A DNA stretch of 47,118 nt from Mucilaginibacter sp. (GTDB lineage Bacteria > Bacteroidota > Bacteroidia > Sphingobacteriales > Sphingobacteriaceae). The stretch spans positions 1 through 47,118 of the forward strand of contig JAQBOA010000094.1 of NCBI GenBank assembly GCA_028288305.1, written 5' to 3'. Under the pieces are notes generated by a model, which was given only the letters and a program-made list of their open reading frames with translations, ran no database searches and was not told the origin of the DNA. Each line of letters opens with the position of its first letter. Position 1 is the first letter of the stretch. Of the stretch, positions 1-7,161 are shown one piece after another. A program made the translations under genes and the position numbers.

Positions 1-160
1 AACTTTGTAAGAAGAAACTAAAACAGGTTTCCCTCGCGCACAGCATAGTAAAATTACTTGTCTTGAATGAACGTGTAAGTGCTGTTCTAGTCCTGTTGTT
101 TGATTATAATACAAAGATATGAGTATGACGAACCTTTTGGCAGCCAGGTAAACGAAGGTA
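1..160. other. Left edge, no supported gene
   Basis: No frame of convincing quality is present before the ATPase remnant. On the minus strand TATCTTTG (plus 112-119) matches TAnnTTTG, but no TTG lies at the right distance, so I do not call a promoter. Confidence 0.4.
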
Positions 161-901
161 TTGTATATCGATTTTGAGCTTAACCCCGCGCAGTTTAAAG
201 CCCGTTATACCGACGGTGTACATGGCATGCACCACTTTGGCGAAAACTTTATCAGGGCCGAGTTTAACCCCGCAGGCGACGACGCAATGCTGTACGATAA
301 ATACGAAGATTATGTGCAGCAAAAAATAGACTATGCCATCAGGCATACCAAAGCTAACGTGCTTATTATTGATAACATCACCTGCATGGGCAGCGCAACA
401 AATCACGCAGGTGGTGCCCTGCCATTGATGAAAACACTAAAGGCGCTAAAAACAAAGTACCATTTAAGCGTGCTGGTGCTGGCGCATACGCCCAAACTCA
501 ACCTGTATAATCCCATTACCGTGAACGACCTGCAGGGCAGTAAAATGCTCATCAACTTTGCCGACAGCGCCTTTGCCATCGGCCAAAGTCACCAGGACCC
601 AAACCTGCGCTACATTAAGCAGATAAAACAGCGCAATACCGGTAACGATTATGGGGCCGAACATATCTGCCTGTTCCGCATCAGCAAACAGCAAAGCTTT
701 TTGGGGTTTACGTTTGAAGGCTTTGACAACGAGAAAATGCACCTGCAAAAACCCGGAACAGCCGTAAGCGACGAGGTAGAAAAACGCGTTGCCGAACTAC
801 ACCGCCAGGGCCTCTCCCTGCGCCAAATTGGCGACCACCTTAAAATCGGGGCTACTACGGTAAAGAGGATGTTGGATAGGATGAAGGATTTGGTTGAGTA
901 A
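161..901 (+). pseudogene. 5'-truncated AAA-family ATPase (mobile-element RepA/KaiC-like) with C-terminal HTH
   Basis: The reading frame begins at a TTG in a stretch that translates as KVLYIDFEL, which in this family lies well after the Walker A loop. An in-frame TAA at 149-151 lies just upstream, so the P-loop is missing. What remains is a Walker B strand (VLIIDN, about residues 68-73), a sensor-like LAHTPK segment, the family-typical LQGSK and FADSAFAIG stretches, and a C-terminal helix-turn-helix (about residues 215-240, SLRQIGDHL). Proteins of this type usually run to about 350 residues (family knowledge) and occur in Bacteroidota integrative elements. Without Walker A it should not bind ATP, so I call it a remnant. 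Reading the bases just upstream in the next frame gives a short WQPGKR stretch, so a one-base deletion near 155 may be part of the damage (weak). Its last 218 bp recur at 1925-2143. Confidence 0.7.
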
Positions 902-963
902 AGGCGCAATACTTTCCGTCTCCTTTTTTGAAAATCCTGTAGAGACGCAATACTTTGCGTCTC
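901..963. repeat. Palindromic intergenic repeat (hairpin)
   Basis: GAGACGCAA (942-950), a TACT loop and TTGCGTCTC (955-963) form a perfect 9-bp stem. A degenerate half-copy of the same unit starts at 901. The unit sits straight after the ATPase remnant. A shorter relative (TGCGTC...GACGCA) occurs at 15824-15840. It looks like a small REP-type element rather than a terminator, because no T-tract follows. Confidence 0.6.
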
Positions 964-1086
964 CCGCCTGAAAGGTAATAAGAAGCCTGAAATTAGGCAG
1001 CGAGAGTGGCTATATTTTGCATTAATACATCTGTTGTAAAAGCATCGGCTAAATTGGTTTATTGGTTGTAATCGCATAACTTTGTT

Positions 1087-1296
1087 ATGATGGAAACTCT
1101 AATCATAAACGTTCCGGAAAACAAAAGCAGTTTGGCAAAACAACTATTGAAAGAGCTAGGCGTCACCATTCAAAACACGACTAAAGCCAAATAACTCGCC
1201 CAAGGAATTAATGATAGCATTAAGCCTGGAGTAAAACCCAGTATGGACGAAATTGTAGCAGAAGTTAAAGAAGCACGTAAGATTGAACAGGCCTGA
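1087..1296 (+). pseudogene. Broken antitoxin-like gene with an in-frame stop
   Basis: ATG at 1087 opens a frame giving METLIINVPENKSSLAKQLL and then about 35 codons up to TAA at 1192-1194. The same frame continues without another stop to TGA at 1294-1296 and gives GVKPSMDEIVAEVKEARK. The two halves read as one small protein of about 69 residues: a short beta-strand start, helices, then a charged C-terminus typical of antitoxin-like proteins that sit upstream of RelE/ParE toxins (family placement is inference). The interruption is best explained by one substitution, such as AAA to TAA. No toxin gene follows directly. The next gene is a different antitoxin at 1376. Confidence 0.5.
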
Positions 1297-1375
1297 AAGA
1301 AAGTGAAACAGCGAAGAAATGGATTGCGAAGATTTTAAAAAAGATTTTTTGAAACAAGATTAAGGATATTTAATT

Positions 1376-1564
1376 ATGGAAAATTTAGTTATTGAAAAGG
1401 AAAAAATACAGGAGATGCTCAATAATGCTCCCGATAATATTGTTATTGATGATTTTATTGAACAGATCATTGTTTCTGCAAAAATCGAAAAAGCATTAGA
1501 TCAATTAGCCAATGGTCAGTTTCTTACGTCGGAGCAGTTGGATGAAGAAATAAAAAAGTGGTGA
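1376..1564 (+). CDS. Antitoxin of a RelE/ParE-type toxin-antitoxin pair
   Basis: This is a 62-residue acidic protein (MENLVIEKEKIQEML...) with no Cys and a predicted mostly helical fold. It ends EQLDEEIKKW, which resembles the toxin-wrapping C-terminus of small antitoxins. Its stop TGA (1562-1564) overlaps the GTG start of the downstream toxin, so the two are translationally coupled. The antitoxin assignment rests on size, composition, order and overlap rather than a recognised DNA-binding motif. Such antitoxins neutralise the partner toxin and usually repress their own promoter (family knowledge). The pair lies inside the interval bounded by the two copies of the ATPase 3' end. Confidence 0.65.
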   Translation: MENLVIEKEKIQEMLNNAPDNIVIDDFIEQIIVSAKIEKALDQLANGQFLTSEQLDEEIKKW

Positions 1565-1869
1565 AAAAAGTAATTTACCTTGAAATCGCGATCTACGATC
1601 TAAAATCCATTTATGTCTATATAAGCAGGGATTCCGTAAAATATGCAAAATTAGAAGTACAGAAAATAAAGGCCTTTGCAGAGTCATTAAAAAGCCTTCC
1701 CCTAAAGGGAAGATTTTATCAAACAATAAAAGGTAAAGAAATCCGGTCAATAGTGTTCAAGAATTATATCATATTTTACACATTTGATAATGACCAGGTA
1801 AGTATCCTCACCATCCATCACCACGCCCGGTTAATTTCTAACAACCCGGCTTTTAAAGACAAAGAATAA
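1558..1869 (+). CDS. RelE/ParE-family toxin
   Basis: This protein of about 102 residues shows the RelE/ParE pattern. It has an N-terminal helical part (YDLKSIYVYISRDSVKYAK), a central GRFYQTIKGKEIRSIVF strand region, and a C-terminal IIFYTFDNDQVSILTIHHHAR, matching the family's closing strand and basic end. Two adjacent GTG codons (1558, 1561) can serve as starts, both overlapping the antitoxin stop. Members inhibit either translation by mRNA cleavage on the ribosome or DNA gyrase. The sequence alone does not say which, although the layout (helical start, H-x-x-R near the end) is closer to ParE. It is complete relative to the usual 95-105 residues. Confidence 0.8.
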   Translation: MVKKVIYLEIAIYDLKSIYVYISRDSVKYAKLEVQKIKAFAESLKSLPLKGRFYQTIKGKEIRSIVFKNYIIFYTFDNDQVSILTIHHHARLISNNPAFKDKE

Positions 1870-1924
1870 CCTGTGCTGAGAATATAAAGCCAGCTGATTA
1901 TGGTGCTGCAATACCTTTTTCTTT

Positions 1925-2143
1925 ATCAGCAAACAGCAAAGCTTTTTGGGGTTTACGTTTGAAGGCTTTGACAACGAGAAAATGCACCTGCAAAAACCTG
2001 GAACAGCGGTAAGCGACGAGGTAGAAAAACGCGTTGCCGAACTACACCGCCAGGGCCTTTCCCTGCGCCAAATTGGCGACCACCTTAAAATTGGGGCTAC
2101 TACGGTGAAGAGAGTGTTGGATAGGATGAAAGAAGTTGGTTGA
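1925..2143 (+). pseudogene. Second copy of the AAA-ATPase 3' end (gene fragment)
   Basis: This is a near-identical duplicate of 680-897. It begins at ATCAGCAAACAGCAAAGC and continues through the HTH segment (SLRQIGDHLKIGATTVKRV). Only about ten substitutions and a one-base indel at the extreme 3' end separate the copies. It starts abruptly with no initiation codon context of its own. It is therefore a duplicated fragment, not a gene. Together with the first copy it forms direct repeats that bracket 898-1924, which holds the broken antitoxin and the RelE/ParE pair. Homologous recombination between them would delete that interval. Confidence 0.85.
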
Positions 2144-2197
2144 TTGCGTAGATTAATTTGATTGGGTGAGTGGCTTTTTGAAAATTCCCCGCCCCGA

Positions 2198-2260
2198 CAT
2201 GGCGAAGAACAGCCTGTCCCGATCCTATTCGGGAAAGCCATCTCTGCATTTGCAAATCAA
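2198..2260 (+). repeat. REP-like repeat, copy A
   Basis: The unit runs from CATGGCGAAGAACAGC to TGCAAATCAA and contains the small stem TCCCGA...TCGGGA. It recurs in the same orientation at about 2386-2472 and 3314-3400, where the match extends further, to AATTCGCT and CTGGTG. It is non-coding. Short open frames across it in the other copies are artefacts of the repeat. Confidence 0.7.
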
Positions 2261-2263
2261 TGA

Positions 2264-2472
2264 ACCATAATTTTTGTCTGAACTAAGATTTTTAAGATTT
2301 TAGGATTATAAGATTTGAACTTTTTAAGAATCCTAAAATCCTTTCATTCTATTAATCTTAGTTCAGACAACCTCACCCCACTGGTCATGGCGAGGAACAG
2401 CCCGTCCCAATCCTATTCGGGAAAGTCATCTCTGCACATGCAAATCAAGCAGGTAAATTCGCTGTTGCTGGT
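2264..2472 (+). repeat. Composite direct repeat, left copy (long palindrome plus REP-like unit B)
   Basis: 2264-2372 is a ~109-bp imperfect palindrome. Its arms start TGTCTGAACTAAGATT and end AATCTTAGTTCAGACA, with a centre around GAACTTTTTAAGAATCC. 2386-2472 is a copy of the REP-like unit. The whole ~200-bp block recurs at 3198-3400 in the same orientation, so the lipoprotein gene 2623-3189 sits between two direct copies. Confidence 0.8.
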
Positions 2473-2622
2473 GCTATCAACGCTGGTGGCCTTTATGCGG
2501 ATTCTCGCGCGAGGTTGGACGTTATTTTACATGTTAGTATATTTGGGTGGAAAAATTGTTTGTCAGGGGCCGGATTGATTCGATGGCGCCCCCGTACAAT
2601 TAATGCTGAAAAACATAATGTC

Positions 2623-3189
2623 ATGAAAATATTAAAACAAAATTCAAAAAATTTACTTAAGGCAGCGTTATTATTCGTTGTAGCGCTGTTACAAAATTGC
2701 AAAAAGGAGGCTGCTAAAACCCTTGCTGCCCCGCCAAAACAAGGTATGTACGCCCTGATCAACGACACCGCCTGGACAGCAGTAACTGTGGCGGCATCGT
2801 TGGAGTATGACGGGTTTAGCACAGGTAAAATATTTACTTGCCGAGGGACGATGGGCAACCAATTGATACAACTTATAGCCATCCAAAACAATGTTGTCGC
2901 CGGTAACGATTTTCCGGTCGGTCCTGCAAATAGCAACTTAGACAGTTTCGGTTATTACATATTACCGGTACACCGCAACCTTACTGAACAAAACCCAACC
3001 ACGGGCACCACCGACGGCACCAGCCTGGTGATAACTGCTATTGACACGGCTAACCGGCTTATCTCTGGTACATTTACATTTCCACAGCAGGATACTGCTT
3101 ACGATGCGATCGGCAATGTCACTGCAGTGCAAAAAAACCAAATTGCCAACGGTGTTTTTAAGCAGGTCCATTATGTATATACCCCATAG
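2623..3189 (+). CDS. Secreted lipoprotein of unknown function (DUF6252-like)
   Basis: I chose the ATG at 2623 because it places a standard export signal at the start: MKILKQNSK, a hydrophobic core LLKAALLFVVALLQ, then NCKKE. The Cys followed by KKE is typical of Bacteroidota lipoproteins, although Asn at -1 is a poor lipobox residue. The 188-residue product continues with DTAWTAVTVAASLEYDGFSTGKIF, a GNQLIQLIAIQN strand and a closing SGTFTFPQQDTA...GVFKQVHY region, consistent with a small beta-rich DUF6252-like lipoprotein (family call is tentative). A longer frame from 2515 would begin inside repeat-derived sequence and is less likely. The gene lies between two direct copies of a ~200-bp repeat. 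Confidence 0.65.
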   Translation: MKILKQNSKNLLKAALLFVVALLQNCKKEAAKTLAAPPKQGMYALINDTAWTAVTVAASLEYDGFSTGKIFTCRGTMGNQLIQLIAIQNNVVAGNDFPVGPANSNLDSFGYYILPVHRNLTEQNPTTGTTDGTSLVITAIDTANRLISGTFTFPQQDTAYDAIGNVTAVQKNQIANGVFKQVHYVYTP

Positions 3190-3197
3190 CTTATTAC

Positions 3198-3400
3198 ACC
3201 ATAATTTTTGTCTGAACTAAGATTTTTAAGATTTTAGGATGATAAGATTTGAACTTTTTAAGAATCCTAAAATCTTTTCATCCTATTAATCTTAGTTCAG
3301 ACAACCAACTCGTCATGGCGAAGAACAGCCTGTCCCGATCCTATTCGGGAAAGCCAACTCTGCACATGCAAATCAAGCAGGTAAATTCGCTCTTACTGGT
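3198..3400 (+). repeat. Composite direct repeat, right copy
   Basis: This is the same palindrome (3198-3306) followed by the REP-like unit (3314-3400) as at 2264-2472, with only scattered substitutions. The end runs straight into a GGTGTTATTATCA segment (3398-3410) that resembles the flank of another element at 7856. Confidence 0.8.
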
Positions 3401-3508
3401 GTTATTATCATACCTGTTAGGAAGATCAAATTGTTTTAAAAACCCCCTCCCATAGGGAGGGGTGCGACAGTCTGTGAAGTGGCGGGGAGGGGCTTCGCCG
3501 ATAATGCA
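3398..3508 (+). repeat. Dispersed repeat, forward copy (inverted copy near 8000-8100)
   Basis: From TGTTAGGAAGATCAAATT through the inverted CCCCTCCC...GGGAGGGG pair to GACAGTCTGTGAAGTGGC and TTCGCCGA, this matches the reverse complement of about 7999-8096. The bases 3509-3907 that follow hold no gene I can support. They include an AT-rich stretch before the small frame at 3908. Confidence 0.7.
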
Positions 3509-3907
3509 CACGTAACTACCTTTGCCGTTGTTGGAGTTGACTCCAGCAACACGCGCAATTGAGACTTCCATAAAAGCCCCCCGGATTAATCTAAAATCTG
3601 AACTTATATTATAATGCCCATCACTGGCATTGTGCTAAATTTAAAGATACTGGTCTTGCTGGAGAAAACTCCAACAAAGGCGGAGAAAACCCTTCAGAAA
3701 CAAAACATTAAAATGCAAAAAAACGTAATAATAAGGCAGAGCGCGGGGAAGAAACAAAAACAATAATTTGTTCTCCGTTTTTTGCAAAATCATTTAACCC
3801 AGCGCCTACAAAAACATACACTTTTACCAGGCTTATCATTACGTGGACTATAACAGTATTATGGCACAGTATTTATCATTATTAAAGTACAATTTTAAAA
3901 ACCTGAC

Positions 3908-4054
3908 ATGAAAAAAACATCAACTAAAACCATCACACTAAAAGCGATTCAACAGGAACTGAAGGCGATTTTAGAAAACGACATCAGAAAGTTTACCTCA
4001 CCTCAATACGTCGATAACAAAAACGCTGCATTCATGCAATTCATCTCAGCGTAA
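3908..4054 (+). CDS. Hypothetical 48-residue protein
   Basis: ATG at 3908 opens a 48-codon frame (MKKTSTKTITLKAIQQEL... ending FMQFISA) that closes at TAA 4052-4054. It is Lys/Thr-rich at the start and helical in the middle (AIQQELKAILENDIRKF), with no signal peptide and no recognised family. Support is limited to a plausible start, sensible amino-acid composition and an isolated position in a 1.1-kb stretch that otherwise holds only repeats. It could be chance, or the N-terminal fragment of a longer lost gene. Confidence 0.35.
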   Translation: MKKTSTKTITLKAIQQELKAILENDIRKFTSPQYVDNKNAAFMQFISA

Positions 4055-4135
4055 TAATTTTAAACTATTCTCTTACTGGCCCCGGCTTGTGGCCCGGTAG
4101 CCGCTTTTAGGTAAACGCCTTGCATTGCACACCTA

Positions 4136-4179
4136 TTATCACCAACAAACCGTGATTTAATTTTGTGAATGACTTGCAG
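4136..4179 (+). repeat. 44-bp direct repeat, copy 1 (copy 2 at 8102-8145)
   Basis: The unit runs from TTATCACCAACAAACC to GAATGACTTGCAG and matches 8102-8145 with two mismatches. In both places it lies downstream of the dispersed repeat described at 3398 and 7871, so it is probably the shared flank or tail of one repeat family. The stretch 4180-4283 holds nothing else recognisable. Confidence 0.7.
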
Positions 4180-4283
4180 GCTATGCAGCTATAACAATAT
4201 AGGAGTACGCGTTGATAACATCAAAAAAGGGAACAAGTATTCTAAATGGAGCGCTTTTTTCAATTCCTTATTAAAATTTTTCC

Positions 4284-4291
4284 TAAATTTG
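4284..4291 (+). promoter_or_regulatory. Possible -7 element of the toxin-antitoxin operon
   Basis: TAAATTTG matches the Bacteroidota -7 consensus TAnnTTTG exactly and ends only four bases before the antitoxin ATG at 4296. No TTG lies at the expected distance upstream. If it is used, the transcript would start at or next to the start codon, giving a leaderless or near-leaderless mRNA. Confidence 0.35.
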
Positions 4292-4295
4292 TTAT

Positions 4296-4517
4296 ATGAC
4301 TATAGTAGTTAACCCCCATAGCAAACAAGAAGAAAAAGCATTATTGGCCTTTCTCGACAGTATGAAGTACGACTATTTCAGGGAAAATGAAGTTGTCATC
4401 TTGTCCGAAGCGCAGCAACAGGAAATATTGGAACGTGACAGAGAATACGAAGCAGGTGAGGCGAAAAGCTATTCACTAGATGAAATTATCACCCATTTTA
4501 ATATCCCGAAAAAATAA
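4296..4517 (+). CDS. Antitoxin of a second RelE/ParE pair
   Basis: This is a 73-residue acidic protein, MTIVVNPHSKQEEKALLAFL..., with a beta-strand start and a helical middle. The C-terminus (AKSYSLDEIITHFNIPKK) resembles the toxin-binding tail of small Bacteroidota antitoxins. Its TAA (4515-4517) shares its last base with the ATG of the toxin, the classical overlapping layout. The start at 4296 is the only ATG that fits. The assignment rests on the gene pair layout and the clear toxin downstream. The protein differs in sequence from the antitoxin at 1376, so the two modules are independent. Confidence 0.7.
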   Translation: MTIVVNPHSKQEEKALLAFLDSMKYDYFRENEVVILSEAQQQEILERDREYEAGEAKSYSLDEIITHFNIPKK

Positions 4518-4804
4518 TGTACCAATTGCAGGTTCTCCAAAAGGCGAGAGAAGATATGCAAAAATCGGCAGATTGGTATAATGAACAACAAACAGGCGTA
4601 GGGGAACGATTTTTATTGGAAGTGATAGCTACCTTTAGTCTTATTGAAGCCAGTCCCTTACATTACGAAGAAAAATTTTCAAAAAAATTCAGGTTTGCTA
4701 AAGTAAATGACTTTCCTTTTGTGGTTGTCTTCAAAATAAAAAAACAATTGGTAGTGGTAAATTCGGTGTTTCATACAAGCCGAAATCCTAAAAAGTTTTT
4801 TTAA
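4517..4804 (+). CDS. RelE/ParE-family toxin
   Basis: The 95-residue product shows the family layout: N-terminal strand and helix (YQLQVLQKAREDMQKSADWYNEQQTGVGERFLLEV), a middle YEEKFSKKFRFAKVNDFPFVVVFKI, and the terminal strand LVVVNSVFHTSRNPKKF. The H-x-x-R...P pattern at the end is the ParE/RelE signature. It is full length for the family and translated from an ATG that overlaps the antitoxin stop. Target (gyrase or ribosome-bound mRNA) cannot be decided from sequence, although the WY-x-x-Q-x-x-GVGERF segment is shared with many ParE-like Bacteroidota proteins. The gene is followed by a non-coding stretch, 4805-5183, that contains a tandem ATACCTAAAACAAT at about 5009 and 5031 and nothing else I can identify. 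Confidence 0.85.
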   Translation: MYQLQVLQKAREDMQKSADWYNEQQTGVGERFLLEVIATFSLIEASPLHYEEKFSKKFRFAKVNDFPFVVVFKIKKQLVVVNSVFHTSRNPKKFF

Positions 4805-5183
4805 TTCAAAATCCTTGCCTCGCTGCCGCAAGCGCCCCCGGCTTGTGGCCGACAAACTCAGTAGTTAATGTTTAAACGGGGCACTTTTACCAGCAGGAGC
4901 CTATCTTAACTCTTAATTCTCATAACTTACTGGTTTATATATTATATTATAGCGAAATATTAAAACATCTGGAAAATTTAGCATATTTGTTATAAGCTAT
5001 TCTTTTCCAATACCTAAAACAATTTTTCCATATACCTAAAACAATGAAAGGTTGCAACACGATGATAAGAACATCGATAGTTCAGCCTTCTTATATTACA
5101 GTATTTTTAAATAGGAAGATACCAGTAATGTAGATATTTTTGCTGAAAAATTAAATATTATTCATCAATTAAACATAAACAAC

Positions 5184-5654
5184 ATGAAAATTCAATCAAC
5201 ATTTGCAGCTTTTACAGTAAAAGCTCTTCTTGTTATTACCTGCATCACAGTTGGGTTTGCAGGTTTTTCTAAATGCGATGCTCAATCTATTGTTGGTAAA
5301 TGGAAAGGCGTTTCTGTGAAGAATTATTTTAGTGATGCCTATGCAAAAGTGATGGGTAAGCAGATGGAAGAAAAAACCGTTAAAGAAGCCGGAAATTCAG
5401 CAATTGAATTCAGACCAGACCACACATTTATAATGACCTTTTCTGCAGTCAACGATCCCGAAGTCACTACGATGAAAGGCACATGGAGCTTAACCGGCGA
5501 CCAGCTGAAATCAACTTTAGAACCAAAATACAACCCCCAAAAAATGACAACAGCTGCTACAATTTCAATTAGTGGAAACACTATGGTTACAACTGCAGTG
5601 ATGCAACCTCCATCCAGGATAATTAAATCAATCTCTACCAGTACGAGAATGTAA
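5184..5654 (+). CDS. Secreted lipocalin-like protein, paralog 1
   Basis: This is a 156-residue exported protein. Residues 1-34 form a signal peptide with a hydrophobic core (VKALLVITCITVGFAGF) and likely cleavage after KCDA, before QSIVGKWKG. The mature start GKWKG, the FRPDHTFIMTF strand and MKGTWSLTGDQL are the pattern of small lipocalin-like domains that bind unknown ligands in the Bacteroidota periplasm or outside the cell. It is a tandem paralog of the gene at 5830: both begin MK-x-QS-x-F and share ITCI, GF-x-GF and DAQSI. The C-terminus (PSRIIKSISTSTRM) does not align with the paralog's EVIYTRN ending, so a late frame change is possible but unproven. Confidence 0.75.
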   Translation: MKIQSTFAAFTVKALLVITCITVGFAGFSKCDAQSIVGKWKGVSVKNYFSDAYAKVMGKQMEEKTVKEAGNSAIEFRPDHTFIMTFSAVNDPEVTTMKGTWSLTGDQLKSTLEPKYNPQKMTTAATISISGNTMVTTAVMQPPSRIIKSISTSTRM

Positions 5655-5829
5655 TAATTTATTTTTTAATAAATAACCGATCAGTTAAAAGAAATTAAGT
5701 CATAAATGAAATAATAATGAGGAGTATAATTATTCAATTTATCATTCTGGCATGAAGGTGCACCACAAAAGTTCAGAACTCTTTAGATGTTTTCTATCAT
5801 AAATTATTCACAATTTTAATAAATCAAAA

Positions 5830-6300
5830 ATGAAAACTCAATCAAAGTTTACATCCATTATATTAAAAATTGCTATTGTTATCACTTGCATCATTGGGTT
5901 TGGGGGCTTCACCAAAAGTGATGCTCAATCTATAATAGGCAAGTGGCACAGAACAGGCACTATCGCCTTTAAAATTGATAAAGTTACCGGTAAACAAGTG
6001 CCTGCATTGTCAGCCGGGCAGCAAAAACAATTTGACGATGCAGCCAGGGCAAATGAATATAAAGAGTCGTTTGAATTTAAATTAGATAATACCTATGTAA
6101 GTAAAGTTTCTGCAAAGGGTATGGAACCAAGGGAACACACAGAAAAATATTCACTTTCAGGAAATAATTTAGATATGAATATTCCTCTTGTACATAATGA
6201 AAAAACCACCATTACTATTAAAACATTAGATGCAAATACGATGGTTTGGGACCTTTTGTTTATGGGCAAATTGACAGAAGTAATTTATACAAGAAATTAA
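5830..6300 (+). CDS. Secreted lipocalin-like protein, paralog 2
   Basis: This protein also has 156 residues, with a signal peptide (ILKIAIVITCIIGFGGFTKSDA) followed by QSIIGKWHRTGT. The body contains FEFKLDNTYVSKVS, EHTEKYSLSGNNLDMNI and a closing MVWDLLFMGKLTEVIYTRN, a beta-rich pattern consistent with a lipocalin-like fold. It lies 175 bp after its paralog on the same strand and probably arose by tandem duplication. The two have diverged strongly in the mature part but keep the signal peptide almost unchanged. Ligand and partner are unknown. Confidence 0.75.
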   Translation: MKTQSKFTSIILKIAIVITCIIGFGGFTKSDAQSIIGKWHRTGTIAFKIDKVTGKQVPALSAGQQKQFDDAARANEYKESFEFKLDNTYVSKVSAKGMEPREHTEKYSLSGNNLDMNIPLVHNEKTTITIKTLDANTMVWDLLFMGKLTEVIYTRN

Positions 6301-6359
6301 GAAGACCCTTAGAAACCCCTGGCTGCCTCCATCTGGCGCAATGACGGGCAGGCAAGCGC

Positions 6360-6499
6360 AATGTCATTAAGTTAAGAAAACAATATCGAACACTGAATAA
6401 CGAATGCTTCATCCCGATAGCTATCGGGATTAAGTAAATTTCGGCGTTCGATATTCAATATTAATGTTTTTTTATTTTTTCTCTTACCTTAATGACATT
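6360..6499. repeat. 140-bp nested inverted repeat with a perfect central palindrome
   Basis: The outer arms are AATGTCATTAAGTTAAG (from 6360) and its near reverse complement ending at 6499. Inner arms lie at about 6382-6404 and 6440-6462. At the centre sits the perfect 20-bp palindrome ATCCCGATAGCTATCGGGAT (6411-6430). It lies between convergent genes and could act as a bidirectional terminator, but its size and layered arms suit a MITE or REP-type element better. Confidence 0.7.
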
Positions 6500-6528
6500 T
6501 CGCGCGCGCCAGCGAAGCAGGCACACCC

Positions 6529-7056
6529 CTATCGGCCATGTATATTATAAAAATTATAATCTGTCATTGGCGCATCAGTAAAGCCAAGATTGCGGCCCAT
6601 GGTTACAATTTGCCCGCGATGATAAGTACTGTGGTTCATCACCTGCATAATGTATTCAAAATTCTGAAAATCGCATTGAAACCATGGGTTGATGACCATA
6701 TTGTTTTCTTCAATCTGCTGCTCTGTCATTGATTCTATATAATCGGCAAACTCGTCCGAGTGTTCAACAAGGCCTTTAAAAGCATCTTCCAAAGTGCCGG
6801 TAAATTCTTCAAAGGATCCCGGCTCGCTTCTTTTTATGGTTGATAACCAGTAACGCTGGGTATTCCAGATATGTACAATAGTTGATTTTATAGTGGTGAA
6901 GCTCGATGGCACTTCCCGTGCTAAAACATCGGTCGGTTTGGTGCGCAGCCAGTTTACAAGGGTTGCATTTGCCCAAAGGTTATAGCCGGCATAATTTTTC
7001 ATTAAATAAACAATAGACGATACGTTTGTTTCGATGGTTGATTCTTGCTGTTTCAT
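6529..7056 (-). CDS. DinB-family metal-dependent protein
   Basis: Read from the ATG at 7056 (MKQQESTIETN) the product has 175 residues and the DinB four-helix layout. The presumed metal-binding His residues are H62 in TIVHIWNTQRYW and H142 and H146 in MNHSTYHRGQI. The YNLWANATLVNWL helix near residue 25-37 is a typical DinB opening. DinB and YfiT proteins act as metal-dependent thiol transferases or hydrolases, but the substrate here is unknown. A nine-residue longer form would need a TTG start at 7083, so I prefer the ATG. The gene stands alone. The neighbour at 7162-7356 has the same orientation but is separated by 105 bp. Confidence 0.85.
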   Translation of the reverse strand: MKQQESTIETNVSSIVYLMKNYAGYNLWANATLVNWLRTKPTDVLAREVPSSFTTIKSTIVHIWNTQRYWLSTIKRSEPGSFEEFTGTLEDAFKGLVEHSDEFADYIESMTEQQIEENNMVINPWFQCDFQNFEYIMQVMNHSTYHRGQIVTMGRNLGFTDAPMTDYNFYNIHGR

Positions 7057-7161
7057 TGTGGTTTTGTTTTGATCTTTATACAAAGAAAATACAGGCTGGT
7101 GACAACCCTATGTCAGCAATAAGTTATATGGGGAAATAATTTCAAGTAAATTGTTTTTTTA

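Noticed and set aside
118..177. A short frame ending QVNEGIVYRF that resembles the last strand of an outer-membrane barrel
   Set aside because: It is only ~28 codons long after a stop and overlaps the well-supported ATPase frame (VLYIDFEL); probably coincidence.
464..1077. Long minus-strand frames across the ATPase remnant and its 3' copy
   Set aside because: They run antisense to a clearly homologous frame and recur, in part, opposite the second copy, as expected of antisense shadows of a repeat.
2315..3571. Short plus- and minus-strand frames in the repeat blocks
   Set aside because: They are translations of the palindrome and REP-like units and exist in parallel in both copies; no protein-like pattern.
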